A DNA stretch of 64,000 bases from Litoreibacter halocynthiae (GCF_004365635.1 NZ_SOBH01000002.1:62001-126000); one strand, 5' to 3'; counted from the stretch's first letter, positions 18,517 through 28,149 are shown. Translations and numbers: made by a program. Notes: a model not told the origin generated them from the letters alone.

Positions 18517-19875
18517 TCAAGCACTTCTTACAGGTGTTTTCATGGTGACCAATTCTTCCGACATGGTCGGATGCACGGCGCAAACCTGATCGAACTGCGC
18601 CTTGGTGGCCTTCATCTTTACGGCGATGCCCGCCAGCTGGATCATCTCCCCCGCCGCAGGGGCCACGATGTGGCAGCCCAAAACGACATCGGTATTCTTG
18701 CACACGACCAGCTTCATCAACACGCGGTCCTCGCGGCCAACGAAGGCTTGCTGCATCGGCCTGAACGAGGTCGCGTAGATATCAATCGGCCCCACATCGC
18801 GCGCTTGTTCCTCGGACATGCCCACGGTGCCAAGCTCCGGCTGGGTGAACACCGCCGACGGGATCAGCTCGTGGTCGACCGGCGTCGGGTTGCCATTGAA
18901 CACGGTTTCCACAAATGCCATGCCCTCGCGGATTGCCACAGGGGTCAGGTTCACGCGGTTGGTCACATCGCCAATCGCATAGATCGAGGGCTGGCCGGTC
19001 TGGCTGTATTCATCGACGACGATCTCACCACGGCGACCCACTTCCACATCGACATTTTCAAGCCCAAGGTTTTCGGTATTGGGCGCGCGACCTGTGGCAT
19101 AGAGCACCTTCTCGAAATGGGTCTCCGTACCGTTGGTGGCTTTCACCGTCAGCCCGCCATCGGCCTGCTGCAAGTCCAGAATATTGGTGCCCGTATGGAT
19201 CGCGATGCCCCGCGCCTCCATCATGTCGGCAATCAACCCGCGGGCCTCGTCGTCAAAGCCGCGCAGGATTTGCGCGCCGCGGTAGAACATCGTCACCTCG
19301 ACGCCCAGCCCGTGCATGATGCAGGCAAACTCGCAGGCAATGAAGCCGCCGCCGACGATCAGCAGGGATTTGGGCAGCTTGTCCAGATGGAAGATGTCAT
19401 CGGACACCATTGCCAGACTGGTGTCGAAATTCTCGCTTGGGCGGACAGGACGCCCGCCAGTGGCGATCAGTATATGCTTGGCGGTTTTCTTGGTGCCATC
19501 GCCCAGCGCCACGGTATGCGCATCGACGATGGTCGCGCGGGAAGCGAACGCCTCCACACCGGAATTCTTCAGCAGGTTCTGGTACACCCCTTCAAGGCGA
19601 TCCAGCTCGCCGTTCAGGCGGGTGGCGAATTTGGTCCAGTCGAAGTCCCCCATGGAGACTTCCCAGCCATAGTCGCCCGCCTCGCCCATGGCGTCGCGAT
19701 AGCTGGACGCGAAAACCATCAACTTCTTGGGCACACAGCCACGGATCACGCAAGTGCCGCCCATGCGGCTTTCTTCGGCCAGACCAACCTTGGCACCACC
19801 ACCCGCGGCCACGCGCGCTGCGCGTACGCCGCCAGAGCCGCCACCAATAACGAAAAGGTCGAAGTCGAAATCCAT
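18517..19875 (-). CDS. gor: Glutathione-disulfide reductase
   Basis: 452 residues, flavoprotein of the pyridine nucleotide-disulfide oxidoreductase class I. FAD motif VIGGGSGGVRAARVAA, redox-active disulfide GGTCVIRGCVPKKLM (Cys about 42 and 47), NAD(P) motif IVGGGFIACEFACI, and C-terminal interface VHPTMSEELVTM with the catalytic His. It reduces GSSG to GSH with NADPH. It is 15 bases after rpiA, which feeds the pentose-phosphate pathway supplying NADPH. Confidence 0.95.
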   Translation of the reverse strand: MDFDFDLFVIGGGSGGVRAARVAAGGGAKVGLAEESRMGGTCVIRGCVPKKLMVFASSYRDAMGEAGDYGWEVSMGDFDWTKFATRLNGELDRLEGVYQNLLKNSGVEAFASRATIVDAHTVALGDGTKKTAKHILIATGGRPVRPSENFDTSLAMVSDDIFHLDKLPKSLLIVGGGFIACEFACIMHGLGVEVTMFYRGAQILRGFDDEARGLIADMMEARGIAIHTGTNILDLQQADGGLTVKATNGTETHFEKVLYATGRAPNTENLGLENVDVEVGRRGEIVVDEYSQTGQPSIYAIGDVTNRVNLTPVAIREGMAFVETVFNGNPTPVDHELIPSAVFTQPELGTVGMSEEQARDVGPIDIYATSFRPMQQAFVGREDRVLMKLVVCKNTDVVLGCHIVAPAAGEMIQLAGIAVKMKATKAQFDQVCAVHPTMSEELVTMKTPVRSA

Positions 19876-19890
19876 CTGCGCTGTCCTTAC

Positions 19891-20679
19891 TTAATCTGCA
19901 ATGTCGACAAACAGGTTGTCCGTTTCCTGCACGTCGATTTTCTCGTGCTCCACGGTCCCGTTGTTGATATCGCGGACTTCCACAGAGCCGTCGCCATTGC
20001 CAATCACAACCACGTCACAGATGTCGATGAACAAGCCGTTCTCCACCACGCCCGGAATTTGGTTCATCACCAAGGACAGCTGGCGCGGGTTGCCGATGCG
20101 GCGCAGATGCAAGTCCAGAATGTAGTTGCCCTCGTCGGTGATGCAGGGGGACGCGCCGTTCATCCGCAGCGACGCCGTGCGGCCCAGTACATCAAGGTTG
20201 ACCAATGTCTCCTCGATCAGCGCTTTGGTGGTCTGCCAGCCGAAAGGGATAACCTCCACAGGCAGCGGGAACGCGCCAAGGGTTTCGACCTGCTTGGAGA
20301 CGTCCGCGATCACGATCATCTGGTCCGACGCCGTGGCGACAATCTTTTCCATCAGCAATGCGGCACCGCCACCTTTGATCAGGTTCAGGTTGTGGTCATA
20401 CTCGTCCGTGCCGTCGATGGTCAGGTCCAGCCATTTGGCCTCGTCCAGCGTCACGATCGGAACGCCAACCTGTTGCGCCAGCTCGGCGGTGCGGGTGGAG
20501 GTGGCGACGCCCGTGATCTTCAACCCGTCATTGCGCACCATTTCCCCAAGACACTTTACCATCCACGCTGCGGTTGAGCCCGTGCCGAGACCGACTTTCA
20601 TACCGTCCTCCACATAGTCCACCGCGCGCTTGGCGGCGACGAACTTGGCTTTATCGATGGGGGAAAGCGTGCCTGACAT
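19891..20679 (-). CDS. rpiA: Ribose-5-phosphate isomerase A
   Basis: 262 residues; interconverts ribose-5-phosphate and ribulose-5-phosphate. Motifs: GLGTGSTAAWMVKCLGE phosphate loop, TIDGTDEYDHNLNLIKGGGAAL (catalytic Asp and Lys region) and NYILDLHL. It is first in the minus-strand run rpiA-gor-hflK-hflC-DUF2065. The length is slightly above the usual 220-235 because of an extended C-terminus (DGSVEVRDINNGTVEHEKI). Confidence 0.95.
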   Translation of the reverse strand: MSGTLSPIDKAKFVAAKRAVDYVEDGMKVGLGTGSTAAWMVKCLGEMVRNDGLKITGVATSTRTAELAQQVGVPIVTLDEAKWLDLTIDGTDEYDHNLNLIKGGGAALLMEKIVATASDQMIVIADVSKQVETLGAFPLPVEVIPFGWQTTKALIEETLVNLDVLGRTASLRMNGASPCITDEGNYILDLHLRRIGNPRQLSLVMNQIPGVVENGLFIDICDVVVIGNGDGSVEVRDINNGTVEHEKIDVQETDNLFVDIAD

Positions 20680-20740
20680 AGTTGCATCCTCGAGTGGTGT
20701 CCGAGGCGCTTATACGCGCTATCACCGCGAGGGGCGAGGC

Positions 20741-21826
20741 TTAATGGAGCGAAAAATACCGCTCCCTTTCGGAAACCTGCGTTGCAAATGCACCCCGCCC
20801 CGACTGAGGGCGCATGGAGGCCATCATACGCTGCGCAGCGCTGGCCCCGAGGCAGGGGCGCGCAGGCGTGGCGGGCGACTGGATTTTCCCGCTCGCGATC
20901 AACCTTTCCAAACAATGACGCTGTGCGGGTAGAAGGGTGTTTACGCAAACCTGCCTCAGCAACAGGCTTTCCGCATAGGCGCCGTTGGCGGTGACGATCT
21001 GGTGGTGCTCAAGCGCGAGATGCACCCAGCGCGCAATGCGGCGTCCGCGCATGAAGCGTACCCCGCGCAACTGCCCGATCAGCGCTTTGGCGGGGACCAG
21101 CATTTCCGTCGGCGCAAGCCCTGCCCCCTGGGCGACATGGCCCAGCAATATCCGGTGTTGCCCCGAGACGATCAGATCGCGCGCGGGCCGACCTGCCCCC
21201 AAGGCATCTGCTGGAATAAAAACCGGAAGGTCGGCGTCTCGCGCCTGCCGCAAGTCCACCCGCCGGTCGCATCGCCACTGCACGGGTTGCGGGCCACGAT
21301 CCAGCGTCATCACCAAGTGGCCCGGCAGGACATCGCCCGCCGCCATCGGGCCATCAGGCGTCTCGATCAGCGTGATCGCATCAAAGCATGGCACGGAATT
21401 GGTTGTATAGTAGGAATGCCCCAAGGTGTTTTCGTCGTCGACGTCCTCGTAGAACGTAACCTCATATATTGTCCCTGGCACTAAAGGTTGGCTTGGCACA
21501 TAGCCCACATGAACGCCGTCAACCTCGATCCGGTCAATCGTAATCGTCGTCCCGTCCGGTGCTTCGAGTTCTGCATAGCCCATGACATAGACGTCCCCCG
21601 CCTCGATCACGTTGCCCTGATCATCATAGGCCGTCCCGACCTGGTTGCCGTCCTCACCGACCGGATCACCCTCATCGGATCCGTCAAACCGGCTGTCGTC
21701 GTCGCTATACTCGACCAGATTGCGATCGGTCTTAAAATCGTAGGACGACGACAACGTAAACGTACCCGTTGCAGAATCGTACACCAACACGTCGGGGGCG
21801 TAGGTATGAAAACTGTAGTTGGCCAT
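20741..21826 (-). CDS. Hint-domain (Hedgehog/intein-like) protein
   Basis: 361 residues from ATG 21826 (MANYSFHTYAPD; GGAG ten bases upstream). Residues about 1-155 are acidic and Asp/Gly/Tyr-rich. At about 156 the Hint_2 domain begins at Cys: PCFDAITLIETPDGPMAAGD, with the block B-like LIVSGQHRILL, then LVPAKALIG and WVHLALEHHQIVTANGAYAESL. Such proteins, common and multi-copy in Rhodobacteraceae, are thought to self-process; many are type I secretion substrates. No intein-type C-terminal His-Asn is seen, so protein splicing is not implied. A low-similarity basic C-terminal tail follows. Confidence 0.82.
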   Translation of the reverse strand: MANYSFHTYAPDVLVYDSATGTFTLSSSYDFKTDRNLVEYSDDDSRFDGSDEGDPVGEDGNQVGTAYDDQGNVIEAGDVYVMGYAELEAPDGTTITIDRIEVDGVHVGYVPSQPLVPGTIYEVTFYEDVDDENTLGHSYYTTNSVPCFDAITLIETPDGPMAAGDVLPGHLVMTLDRGPQPVQWRCDRRVDLRQARDADLPVFIPADALGAGRPARDLIVSGQHRILLGHVAQGAGLAPTEMLVPAKALIGQLRGVRFMRGRRIARWVHLALEHHQIVTANGAYAESLLLRQVCVNTLLPAQRHCLERLIASGKIQSPATPARPCLGASAAQRMMASMRPQSGRGAFATQVSERERYFSLH

Positions 21827-21922
21827 GGCAGTCGCTCCGGAGCATCCGAAACCCTGCATGACAGCGAAAAGCTAATTTGGGACTATAAAGAGACGCAAAA
21901 TGCCGAAAGTTTTAGCCAAACC

Positions 21923-22585
21923 TTATGAAGCCGCGACAAGCCGGTCCAACACCGCGTCCACATGTTCAATTGGCAAAAGCACCAGCAGCAGCCGCGCCGC
22001 CACAGACACCGACACCGGCCCGGTTACCTCGTTGGAGGTGCCGCCACGCGTCGACGGCGACATGACAAGCCCGTCAATCGGATAGAGCAGCCCCGTGCTG
22101 GTCCCCGACACCTCCCCCATCGGATACAGCGAAAAGCGCGTTCCCACAGGCAGGTCGATCTCGAATGTCAGGGGCGCAAGGAAACACAGATCTTCTTCCC
22201 CCATCAAAATGCACCGCTGTTCGGGGTGGCGCACAAGGGCGGTGCAGGCGGCCAGTTGGTGATCAAGCCGACCGCCAGAAAAGCCATGTGCCAGAATGGC
22301 AGGGGCAGAGACCGACCGCAGGCATTTCTCGAAATCGGTGCTGTCCTGCTCGGCGATATGATGCACGCGGGACGGGTCCAGCTTGTGGCGCGCGGCATCA
22401 CTCAGACTGTCCAGATCGCCGATCACCGCCTCGGGCTGCAGACCATACTCCACGGCAAGGTCGGCGCCGCCATCCGCGCAAACCAGAATCGGGGCCTTCT
22501 TAAGCGATTGATTCACATGGCTAAAATGTGTCGAAGCCCCACCCAAAAGTGTCATAAATAAGGGGGTGTGCACAATTCTTGCCAT
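21923..22585 (-). CDS. Thiamine diphosphokinase
   Basis: 220 residues from ATG 22585 (MARIVHTPLFMTLLGG); an earlier in-frame start at 22627 would add 14 weakly coding residues. TPK signatures: LVCADGGADLAVEYGLQPEAVIGDLDSL and DSTDFEKCL, then GFSGGRLDHQLAA. It transfers pyrophosphate from ATP to thiamine, the last step to the cofactor TPP. It is monocistronic-looking, divergent from the acidic protein gene at 22727. Confidence 0.88.
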   Translation of the reverse strand: MARIVHTPLFMTLLGGASTHFSHVNQSLKKAPILVCADGGADLAVEYGLQPEAVIGDLDSLSDAARHKLDPSRVHHIAEQDSTDFEKCLRSVSAPAILAHGFSGGRLDHQLAACTALVRHPEQRCILMGEEDLCFLAPLTFEIDLPVGTRFSLYPMGEVSGTSTGLLYPIDGLVMSPSTRGGTSNEVTGPVSVSVAARLLLVLLPIEHVDAVLDRLVAAS

Positions 22586-22726
22586 ACTGCGTGTATTAAT
22601 GGACACACTGGAAACAAACGGCAACATTTCTACGTATAATTCATCGGAAAACAGACGATTTCGTTTTGGTTCGGAAATTTCGGGGTGGTAGTTTGAGCAG
22701 GTGGTTGGGGAGAAAGTGAGTTTACC

Positions 22727-25087
22727 GTGGTTGGTGATAGTAAGATTCTAACAGTCTCGTATGGGACGTTTTCATGTACGCTAGAGGGGTTCGACGAGCC
22801 GTTCTCGACGATGAAAGCAATTGCGGAGTATTTCCGCGATCTGGCGGCTGATGACCGCTATTTCGGCGCGGAGCCTCCGACGCCGGATACCGAAATGCTG
22901 CACCAGATTGCAGAGCGCACGATCCAGCGCCGTGTCGCTGCCGAATTGGCAGAGAACGGGGTGATCCTGCGCCAGACCGAGGCGAGCCAGCAGCCCGCCC
23001 CAGAGGCACGCGCCCTTGCGGTCGAGATGCCGACAGCCGAGCACCGGGAAGAGCAGAGCCCCGCGCCGAAGGCAGACGTCATGTCCTCCGTTTCCGACGT
23101 GCCGGCCGCACCGCAGCAATCTCCTGTCCGTGCCGCCGTGGCCTCCACGATTGCCGCGCCGGAACATGGCGGTGGCGATACGGTTGCCGAGAAGTTGCAA
23201 CGCATCCGTGCAGTAGTGGCCCGCGAAAATGCGGCCCCTGCCCCCTATAGCGAAGACCAGCACGCCGAAGAGCTTGGCGCGACCGGATTTGAGGACCTCG
23301 AAGAAGATGTCCCCAGCGCGTTGTTCGACACCCCCCTGGACACCGGTTTCGATGTAGGCTTCGAAGAGGAAGACGAAGATGCGCTGAACGCTGTGATGGC
23401 TGGCCTGACGGAAGCCGACGCCGCAGACGGTGTTGCCGAGGAAGACACAGACATCGCTGACGACCCTGTCGTCGAGGACGTTGCAGAAGACATTACTGAC
23501 GACACAGACGTCGAGGCCCAAGAGGCCGAAGCTGAAGTTGCGGAAGCTGAAGCAACTGACGAAGTCGAAGCTGAAGCGACGGAAGAAGTCGAAGCCGAGG
23601 TCACTGAAGATGTGGCTGATGAAGAAGTCGAAACTGTTGAAGCCGAGGCTGCACAAGACGCCGAGCCGGAAGCCGAAGACGACGCGGCCGAGGTAGAGGT
23701 CGAAATCGAAGCCTCCGACGACGCAACGGTTGAGGATGACGACACCGAAGCCAACGCCCTGCGCGAAGCTGTGGCAGAGGACGACGCGACAGATGCGGCG
23801 CCAGAGGAAATCGAAACCCTGCGCACCAAGCCGCGCCGCCGGATCGTTGTTCAAAAAATCTCCCGTGCTGACATGGAAGCCGCTCGCGCTGCCAAAGAAG
23901 CCGAACTTCCGCCAGAGTTGGAAGCCGAGCTGATGGCCGAGCTGGCCGAAGTTGAGGCCGAAGTGGCACCTGTGGAAGAGACATCTGTCGAAAACAGTGT
24001 TGCAGAAGATGTCGCCGACGAGGCCGATATTGAAGCCGCTGTCGAGGACGAGCCACAGGACGACGATGCGGATGATATCCTGTCCCGTCTGACCGACTCG
24101 CTTGATGATCCGGCCACGGATCTGGACGACGCAACCCCTACGTCCGTTATGGACGAGGATGACGGCTCGGACGATGTGCTGAAATCCTTGATGGAAGATG
24201 CCGAGAGCGCCGAAGTCGAGGCTGAGGTCGAGGCAGAAGCTGAGACCGAAGTAGAGGCCGAGGCAGAAACTGAGGTTGAAGCAATCGACGCCGAAGCAGA
24301 TGAAGCAGACGTTGAAGACAACGCTGACGAAGCTGCCGAAACCCACGCCGAAGAAGATGCTCCGAAACGTAAATCTTTCGCCGCAATGGCAGAAGACGAT
24401 GCAATCGAGCGCCTGATGAGCACCACAAGCTCGCGTCTGGAAAACGATGAAAGCTCGGTCCGCCGCGCCTCCATCGCGCATCTTAAGGCCGCTGTGGCTG
24501 CGACCAAAGCCGACAGCAGTATCGCGGAAGCCGCAGACAAGCGTGACGAAGAAGAACTGGACCAGTATCGCGACGATCTGGCCCGTGTGGTTCGTCCTTC
24601 GCGCCCTGTGGCCTCCGGTGGTCGCTCTGACCGCCCGTCACCGTTGGTGTTGGTCAGCGAGCAGCGTATCGACCATCCAGCGGTCGCCCCTGATGCAGTG
24701 GCAGCTTCTGCTGCCGACATTGATGTGCGCCCACGTCGCGTGACCCGTGGCAATCTGGCCCTGCAAGAAGAGATGGAAGAGGAATTCGACGACGAGAACC
24801 TGTTCAACGAGGACACCCGGATCACCTTCGCAGAATATGCCGCGAAAGCCGGTGCACTGGAACTTCCCGACCTGCTGGAAGCCGCCGCTGCGCATTACAT
24901 TGAAATCGAGGGGGCCGAGCATTTCACCCGCCCGATGCTGATGCGCAAACTGGCTCTGATCTCCGGTCCCGAAGCACCATCGCGTGAGGATGGCCTGCGC
25001 GCCTTCGGCACGCTGTTGCGGACCGGCAAGATCGTCAAAACCGACAATGGCAAATTCACGCTCTCCAAGAGTTCGCGATTTGCTTAA
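22727..25087 (+). CDS. Very acidic, low-complexity protein with conserved termini
   Basis: 786 residues from GTG 22727. N-terminal about 75 residues look folded (ILTVSYGTFSCTLEGFDEPF, MKAIAEYFRDLAADDRYFG). Residues about 140-560 are dominated by Glu, Asp, Ala and Val with VEAEATEEVEAE-like tandem runs. The last about 110 (FAEYAAKAGALELPDLLEAA, RPMLMRKLALISG) again look folded and helical. No signal peptide or membrane segment. Similar Rhodobacterales proteins are sometimes labelled CheA-like, but no CheA catalytic or phosphotransfer motif is visible, so that label is not supported here. A strong terminator follows. Confidence 0.75.
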   Translation: MVGDSKILTVSYGTFSCTLEGFDEPFSTMKAIAEYFRDLAADDRYFGAEPPTPDTEMLHQIAERTIQRRVAAELAENGVILRQTEASQQPAPEARALAVEMPTAEHREEQSPAPKADVMSSVSDVPAAPQQSPVRAAVASTIAAPEHGGGDTVAEKLQRIRAVVARENAAPAPYSEDQHAEELGATGFEDLEEDVPSALFDTPLDTGFDVGFEEEDEDALNAVMAGLTEADAADGVAEEDTDIADDPVVEDVAEDITDDTDVEAQEAEAEVAEAEATDEVEAEATEEVEAEVTEDVADEEVETVEAEAAQDAEPEAEDDAAEVEVEIEASDDATVEDDDTEANALREAVAEDDATDAAPEEIETLRTKPRRRIVVQKISRADMEAARAAKEAELPPELEAELMAELAEVEAEVAPVEETSVENSVAEDVADEADIEAAVEDEPQDDDADDILSRLTDSLDDPATDLDDATPTSVMDEDDGSDDVLKSLMEDAESAEVEAEVEAEAETEVEAEAETEVEAIDAEADEADVEDNADEAAETHAEEDAPKRKSFAAMAEDDAIERLMSTTSSRLENDESSVRRASIAHLKAAVAATKADSSIAEAADKRDEEELDQYRDDLARVVRPSRPVASGGRSDRPSPLVLVSEQRIDHPAVAPDAVAASAADIDVRPRRVTRGNLALQEEMEEEFDDENLFNEDTRITFAEYAAKAGALELPDLLEAAAAHYIEIEGAEHFTRPMLMRKLALISGPEAPSREDGLRAFGTLLRTGKIVKTDNGKFTLSKSSRFA

Positions 25088-25135
25088 CGAGGCCCGCTGA
25101 CCGGGTCTGCTCCCGGTCGGGCACCAACCACGGGA

Positions 25136-25164
25136 CGGGGGACGCAGCAATGCGTCCCCCGTTT
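25136..25164 (+). terminator. Rho-independent terminator
   Basis: Perfect 11-bp stem CGGGGGACGCA/TGCGTCCCCCG with GCAA tetraloop followed by TTT, 49 bases after the acidic-protein stop. Confidence 0.85.
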
Positions 25165-25309
25165 CGCGTTTGAAAGAACAAATCGGTTTGCGATTGAGGC
25201 TGGCCTGCCCGAATTATTTCGATCGGCGAAATGACTTTGTCAAATACAACGCGTCGATTAAACTTGTTGCAGGACACGCCCAATAATATTTAATTTAGGG
25301 ATATTCACT

Positions 25310-25843
25310 GTGCCAGTATACACTTACCCGAAACGCATCTGGACAACATTTTTCTTCAAGCATTGGTTCCCCTCAATTCGAACGAGGAAGCCCAAAGTTG
25401 CTGAGGCTTTCCAATACGAAGCAGGCGTTTCGGACGCTCAATTGAGAAGCGCATTTCGCTTCGGTGACACGCCTCGGTTTGTCGAAAAAAAACTAGTTAA
25501 AAGATATGCCGAGTCAAACCCCGGTAGCCGAGATATTTCCTTGAGCAAAGACTTCGTTGATGAGTTGGAAGCCGCTTTAAGCTTCTCAAAACCAAGTTGG
25601 AACGGAAAATACCACGCTCCCACCTACCTTCAAGGCGACATTTTCCTAGTTCTCGAAGCAACTGTTCTCCATGAAATGGTGCATTTTTTCCAAGCAAGTT
25701 CTGCGTTAACTTCAGTTCAATACACTCGAGAAGAAAGCAAAGCACGGCGCTTTGAGAACAAGGCATATGGAAAGCAACATATGGTGTCCGATGGATACCT
25801 TCGAAAGTACTTCCCCAAAACGTCTCTTATTCAAAGGCATTAA
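25310..25843 (+). CDS. Orphan HExxH (zincin-like) protein in a low-GC patch
   Basis: 177 residues from GTG 25310. Residues about 118-130 read LEATVLHEMVHFFQASS: an HExxH zinc-metallopeptidase signature in a helix, followed by EESKARRFENKAYG, where the glutamates could supply the third ligand. The N-terminus is basic and aromatic (KRIWTTFFFKHWF). There is no clear signal peptide. Codons end in A/T far more often than in the neighbours, and the flanks (25165-25930) are also AT-richer, so recent acquisition is likely. HEMxH-Q helices occur in peptidase domains attached to secreted toxins; whether this is such an effector is speculative. Confidence 0.6.
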   Translation: MPVYTYPKRIWTTFFFKHWFPSIRTRKPKVAEAFQYEAGVSDAQLRSAFRFGDTPRFVEKKLVKRYAESNPGSRDISLSKDFVDELEAALSFSKPSWNGKYHAPTYLQGDIFLVLEATVLHEMVHFFQASSALTSVQYTREESKARRFENKAYGKQHMVSDGYLRKYFPKTSLIQRH

Positions 25844-25937
25844 CGAGCAACTAAGCATTCAATAATCTTGAATGTGCGCGACCGCTATTCAGATCATCGG
25901 ACTAAGTCTTCGAACTCAGGTCTCTCGAAGGCGGTTT

Positions 25938-26159
25938 TTATTCATCCGCGTCGGGATCAGCCTGACCGATGCCCTTGAAGATGAACTTGAACGGCAGCGC
26001 CCAGACGATGCCGAGGCCCAGATAAATGGCCAACTCCACCAGAACGTTGGGCCGCTCCAGCGTGCCGACCGCCCACCACGCCACCGCGATATAGAGCGGC
26101 AGCCCGATGACAAGGATCACCAACGCCCAACGGCGACGGGCTTTGTAGCTCAGCGCCAT
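25938..26159 (-). CDS. DUF2842 small membrane protein
   Basis: 73 residues from ATG 26159 (MALSYKARRRWALVIL), two transmembrane helices with the second in VLVELAIYLGLGIVWALPFK and an acidic end QADPDADE, the alphaproteobacterial DUF2842 pattern. It starts four bases after the purA stop and is co-transcribed. The function is unknown. Confidence 0.78.
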   Translation of the reverse strand: MALSYKARRRWALVILVIGLPLYIAVAWWAVGTLERPNVLVELAIYLGLGIVWALPFKFIFKGIGQADPDADE

Positions 26160-26163
26160 CAGA

Positions 26164-27459
26164 TCAATCCGAGAACGGGTCGGTGACGAGGATCGTGTCT
26201 TCACGCTCCGGCGAGGTCGACAGCAAGGCCACAGGACAGTCGATCAGCTCCTCCACGCGGCGAACATATTTTATCGCCTCCGCAGGCAGATCGGCCCAAG
26301 AGCGCGCGCCTTCGGTCGATTGCGACCAACCGGGCATGGTCTCGTAGATTGGTGTGCAGCGGGCCTGCTGGCTGGAGGCCGTGGGCAGGTAGTCAATGCG
26401 TTCGCCATCCAGCTCGTAGCCGACGCAGATTTTCAGCTCCTCGAAGCCGTCGAGCACATCCAGCTTGGTGAACGCGATACCCGACACGCCGGAAGTGGCA
26501 CAGGTCTGGCGCACCAGAACCGCGTCAAACCAGCCGCAACGGCGCTGGCGTCCGGTGACGGTGCCAAACTCGTGGCCCCGCTCGCCCAGCCGCTGGCCGT
26601 CGGCGTCGTTCAACTCGCACGGGAACGGGCCTTCACCGACGCGGGTGGTGTAGGCCTTGACGATGCCCAGCACGAAATCAATCGCGCCCGGCCCCATGCC
26701 GGAGCCGGTGGCGGCCTGCCCCGCGATCACGTTGGAAGAGGTCACGAAGGGGTAAGTGCCAAAGTCGATATCCAGCAACGCGCCTTGCGCGCCTTCAAAC
26801 AGGATGCGCTTGCCCGCCTTGCGTTTCTCGGCCAGCACCTTCCAGACGGGGGCCGCGAATTGCAGCACCGACGGCGCGATGGCTTCGAGCGACGCCAGCA
26901 AAGCGTCGCGGTCCACAGGCTCCAGCCCCATGCCCCGACGCAGCGCGTCGTGATGCACCAGCAGACGGTCGACGCGGGTTTCCAGCGTTTCGCGGTCGGC
27001 CAGATCGGCGACGCGAATGGCACGGCGGCCGACTTTATCTTCATAGGCTGGCCCAATGCCGCGACCGGTGGTGCCGATCTTGGTGCCGGGATTCGCGGCC
27101 TCTTCACGGGCGCGGTCCAGCTCGCCATGCACAGGCAGGATCAACGGGGTGTTTTCCGCGATCATCAGGTTGTCGCGGTTGATCTCGACGCCTTGGCCTT
27201 GCAGCAGGGCGATCTCTTTTTCCAGATGCCACGGGTCCAGCACCACACCGTTGCCGATGACAGACAGCTTCCCACCACGCACGATGCCGGACGGCAACAG
27301 CGACAGCTTGTAGACCTTGCCGTCGATGACCAGCGTGTGGCCTGCGTTGTGACCGCCTTGGAAGCGCGCGATGACGTCTGCGCGCTCCGACAACCAGTCC
27401 ACGATCTTGCCTTTGCCTTCGTCGCCCCATTGCGCGCCGACAACTACCACATTGGCCAT
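26164..27459 (-). CDS. purA: Adenylosuccinate synthetase
   Basis: 431 residues from ATG 27459 ([18 protein letters not shown]); the longer open frame upstream is antisense to secG. GTP-binding QWGDEGKGK, active-site [25 protein letters not shown], and the C-terminal [13 protein letters not shown] and [10 protein letters not shown] motifs are all present. It condenses IMP with aspartate using GTP, committing to AMP. It is divergent from secG (142 bases). Confidence 0.97.
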   Translation of the reverse strand: MANVVVVGAQWGDEGKGKIVDWLSERADVIARFQGGHNAGHTLVIDGKVYKLSLLPSGIVRGGKLSVIGNGVVLDPWHLEKEIALLQGQGVEINRDNLMIAENTPLILPVHGELDRAREEAANPGTKIGTTGRGIGPAYEDKVGRRAIRVADLADRETLETRVDRLLVHHDALRRGMGLEPVDRDALLASLEAIAPSVLQFAAPVWKVLAEKRKAGKRILFEGAQGALLDIDFGTYPFVTSSNVIAGQAATGSGMGPGAIDFVLGIVKAYTTRVGEGPFPCELNDADGQRLGERGHEFGTVTGRQRRCGWFDAVLVRQTCATSGVSGIAFTKLDVLDGFEELKICVGYELDGERIDYLPTASSQQARCTPIYETMPGWSQSTEGARSWADLPAEAIKYVRRVEELIDCPVALLSTSPEREDTILVTDPFSD

Positions 27460-27601
27460 GCTGAATTCCTTGTCCCGGAGATTAAACCCGCGCCCGTATA
27501 CAAGCGCTGCCGGACGGGTGAAAGCCTCAATTGGCGGGTTGCGCCACGACGCCGCGACTACTACATACCACCGGAACAATTGCGTCATAGGCCCCTGCCC
27601 C

Positions 27602-27970
27602 ATGGAAAACATCATTCTCACCGTCCACCTGATCGTCGCCTTGTGCCTGATCGTGATCGTTCTGATCCAACGCTCAGAGGGCGGTGGCCTTGGAATGGGT
27701 GGCGGCGGCGGCGGTGGCGGCGCCATGTCGGGTCGTCCGGCAATTTCCGCGTTGGGCAAGCTGACATGGCTGTTTGGCGTCGCCTTCGTGATCACTTCGA
27801 TCAGCCTGACGGTGATGGCCGCGCGCAATTCGAACAACAGCTCGGTTCTGGACACCTCTGCGGTGACCGCCCCTGCCGAGGTCGAAGCCCCTGCGGGCGA
27901 AGCACTTTTGCCACCGACCCTGCCTGCTACCGGTGATGCGCCTCTGGCCCCACCGCGCGTCGACGAATAA
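27602..27970 (+). CDS. secG: Preprotein translocase subunit SecG
   Basis: 122 residues. Two transmembrane helices (about 3-20 and 52-72) flank the family hallmark [18 protein letters not shown]. The C-terminus is Ala/Pro-rich, as in Rhodobacteraceae members. It enhances SecYEG translocation. A hairpin (28003-28024) follows before pyrG, the usual secG-pyrG neighbour order in this group. Confidence 0.95.
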   Translation: MENIILTVHLIVALCLIVIVLIQRSEGGGLGMGGGGGGGGAMSGRPAISALGKLTWLFGVAFVITSISLTVMAARNSNNSSVLDTSAVTAPAEVEAPAGEALLPPTLPATGDAPLAPPRVDE

Positions 27971-28002
27971 TCCGGCGACAAAACCAAAAAACCACTAGTT
28001 CT

Positions 28003-28024
28003 GGGCGGTTAAGTAAAACCGCCC
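28003..28024 (+). terminator. Hairpin between secG and pyrG
   Basis: Eight-base stem GGGCGGTT/AACCGCCC with a six-base loop, 33 bases after secG. There is no strong T-tract, so partial termination or mRNA stabilisation is as likely as full termination. A second small stem (AGGGCAT...ATGCCCT, about 28092-28108) lies in the pyrG leader. Confidence 0.5.
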
Positions 28025-28149
28025 ACATAATGTTGCGGCGCGCGGTTGCGGGAGTGCCGCGAATCCTTTATGTCTTAAATCCCGTGAGTAAGGGCATTTT
28101 CATGCCCTGAAATACCAATAAATTCAGGTTACACGGGACATATCCAGCC

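Noticed and set aside
17239-20577. 1112-codon open frame on the plus strand
   Set aside because: It is antisense to hflK, gor and rpiA, which have complete domains and motifs. Its translation is low-quality (His/Gln/Arg-rich), typical of a GC-rich antisense frame.
23100-24400. Repetitive DNA resembling a tandem-repeat or CRISPR array
   Set aside because: The periodicity comes from Glu/Asp/Ala/Val codons of the acidic protein; no constant repeats with unique spacers.
25872-26186. 104-codon plus-strand frame
   Set aside because: Antisense to DUF2842 and the end of purA; charged low-complexity translation.
26164-27987. Extended N-terminus for PurA (about 176 extra residues)
   Set aside because: The extension is antisense to sec[19 protein letters not shown] is the clear native start.
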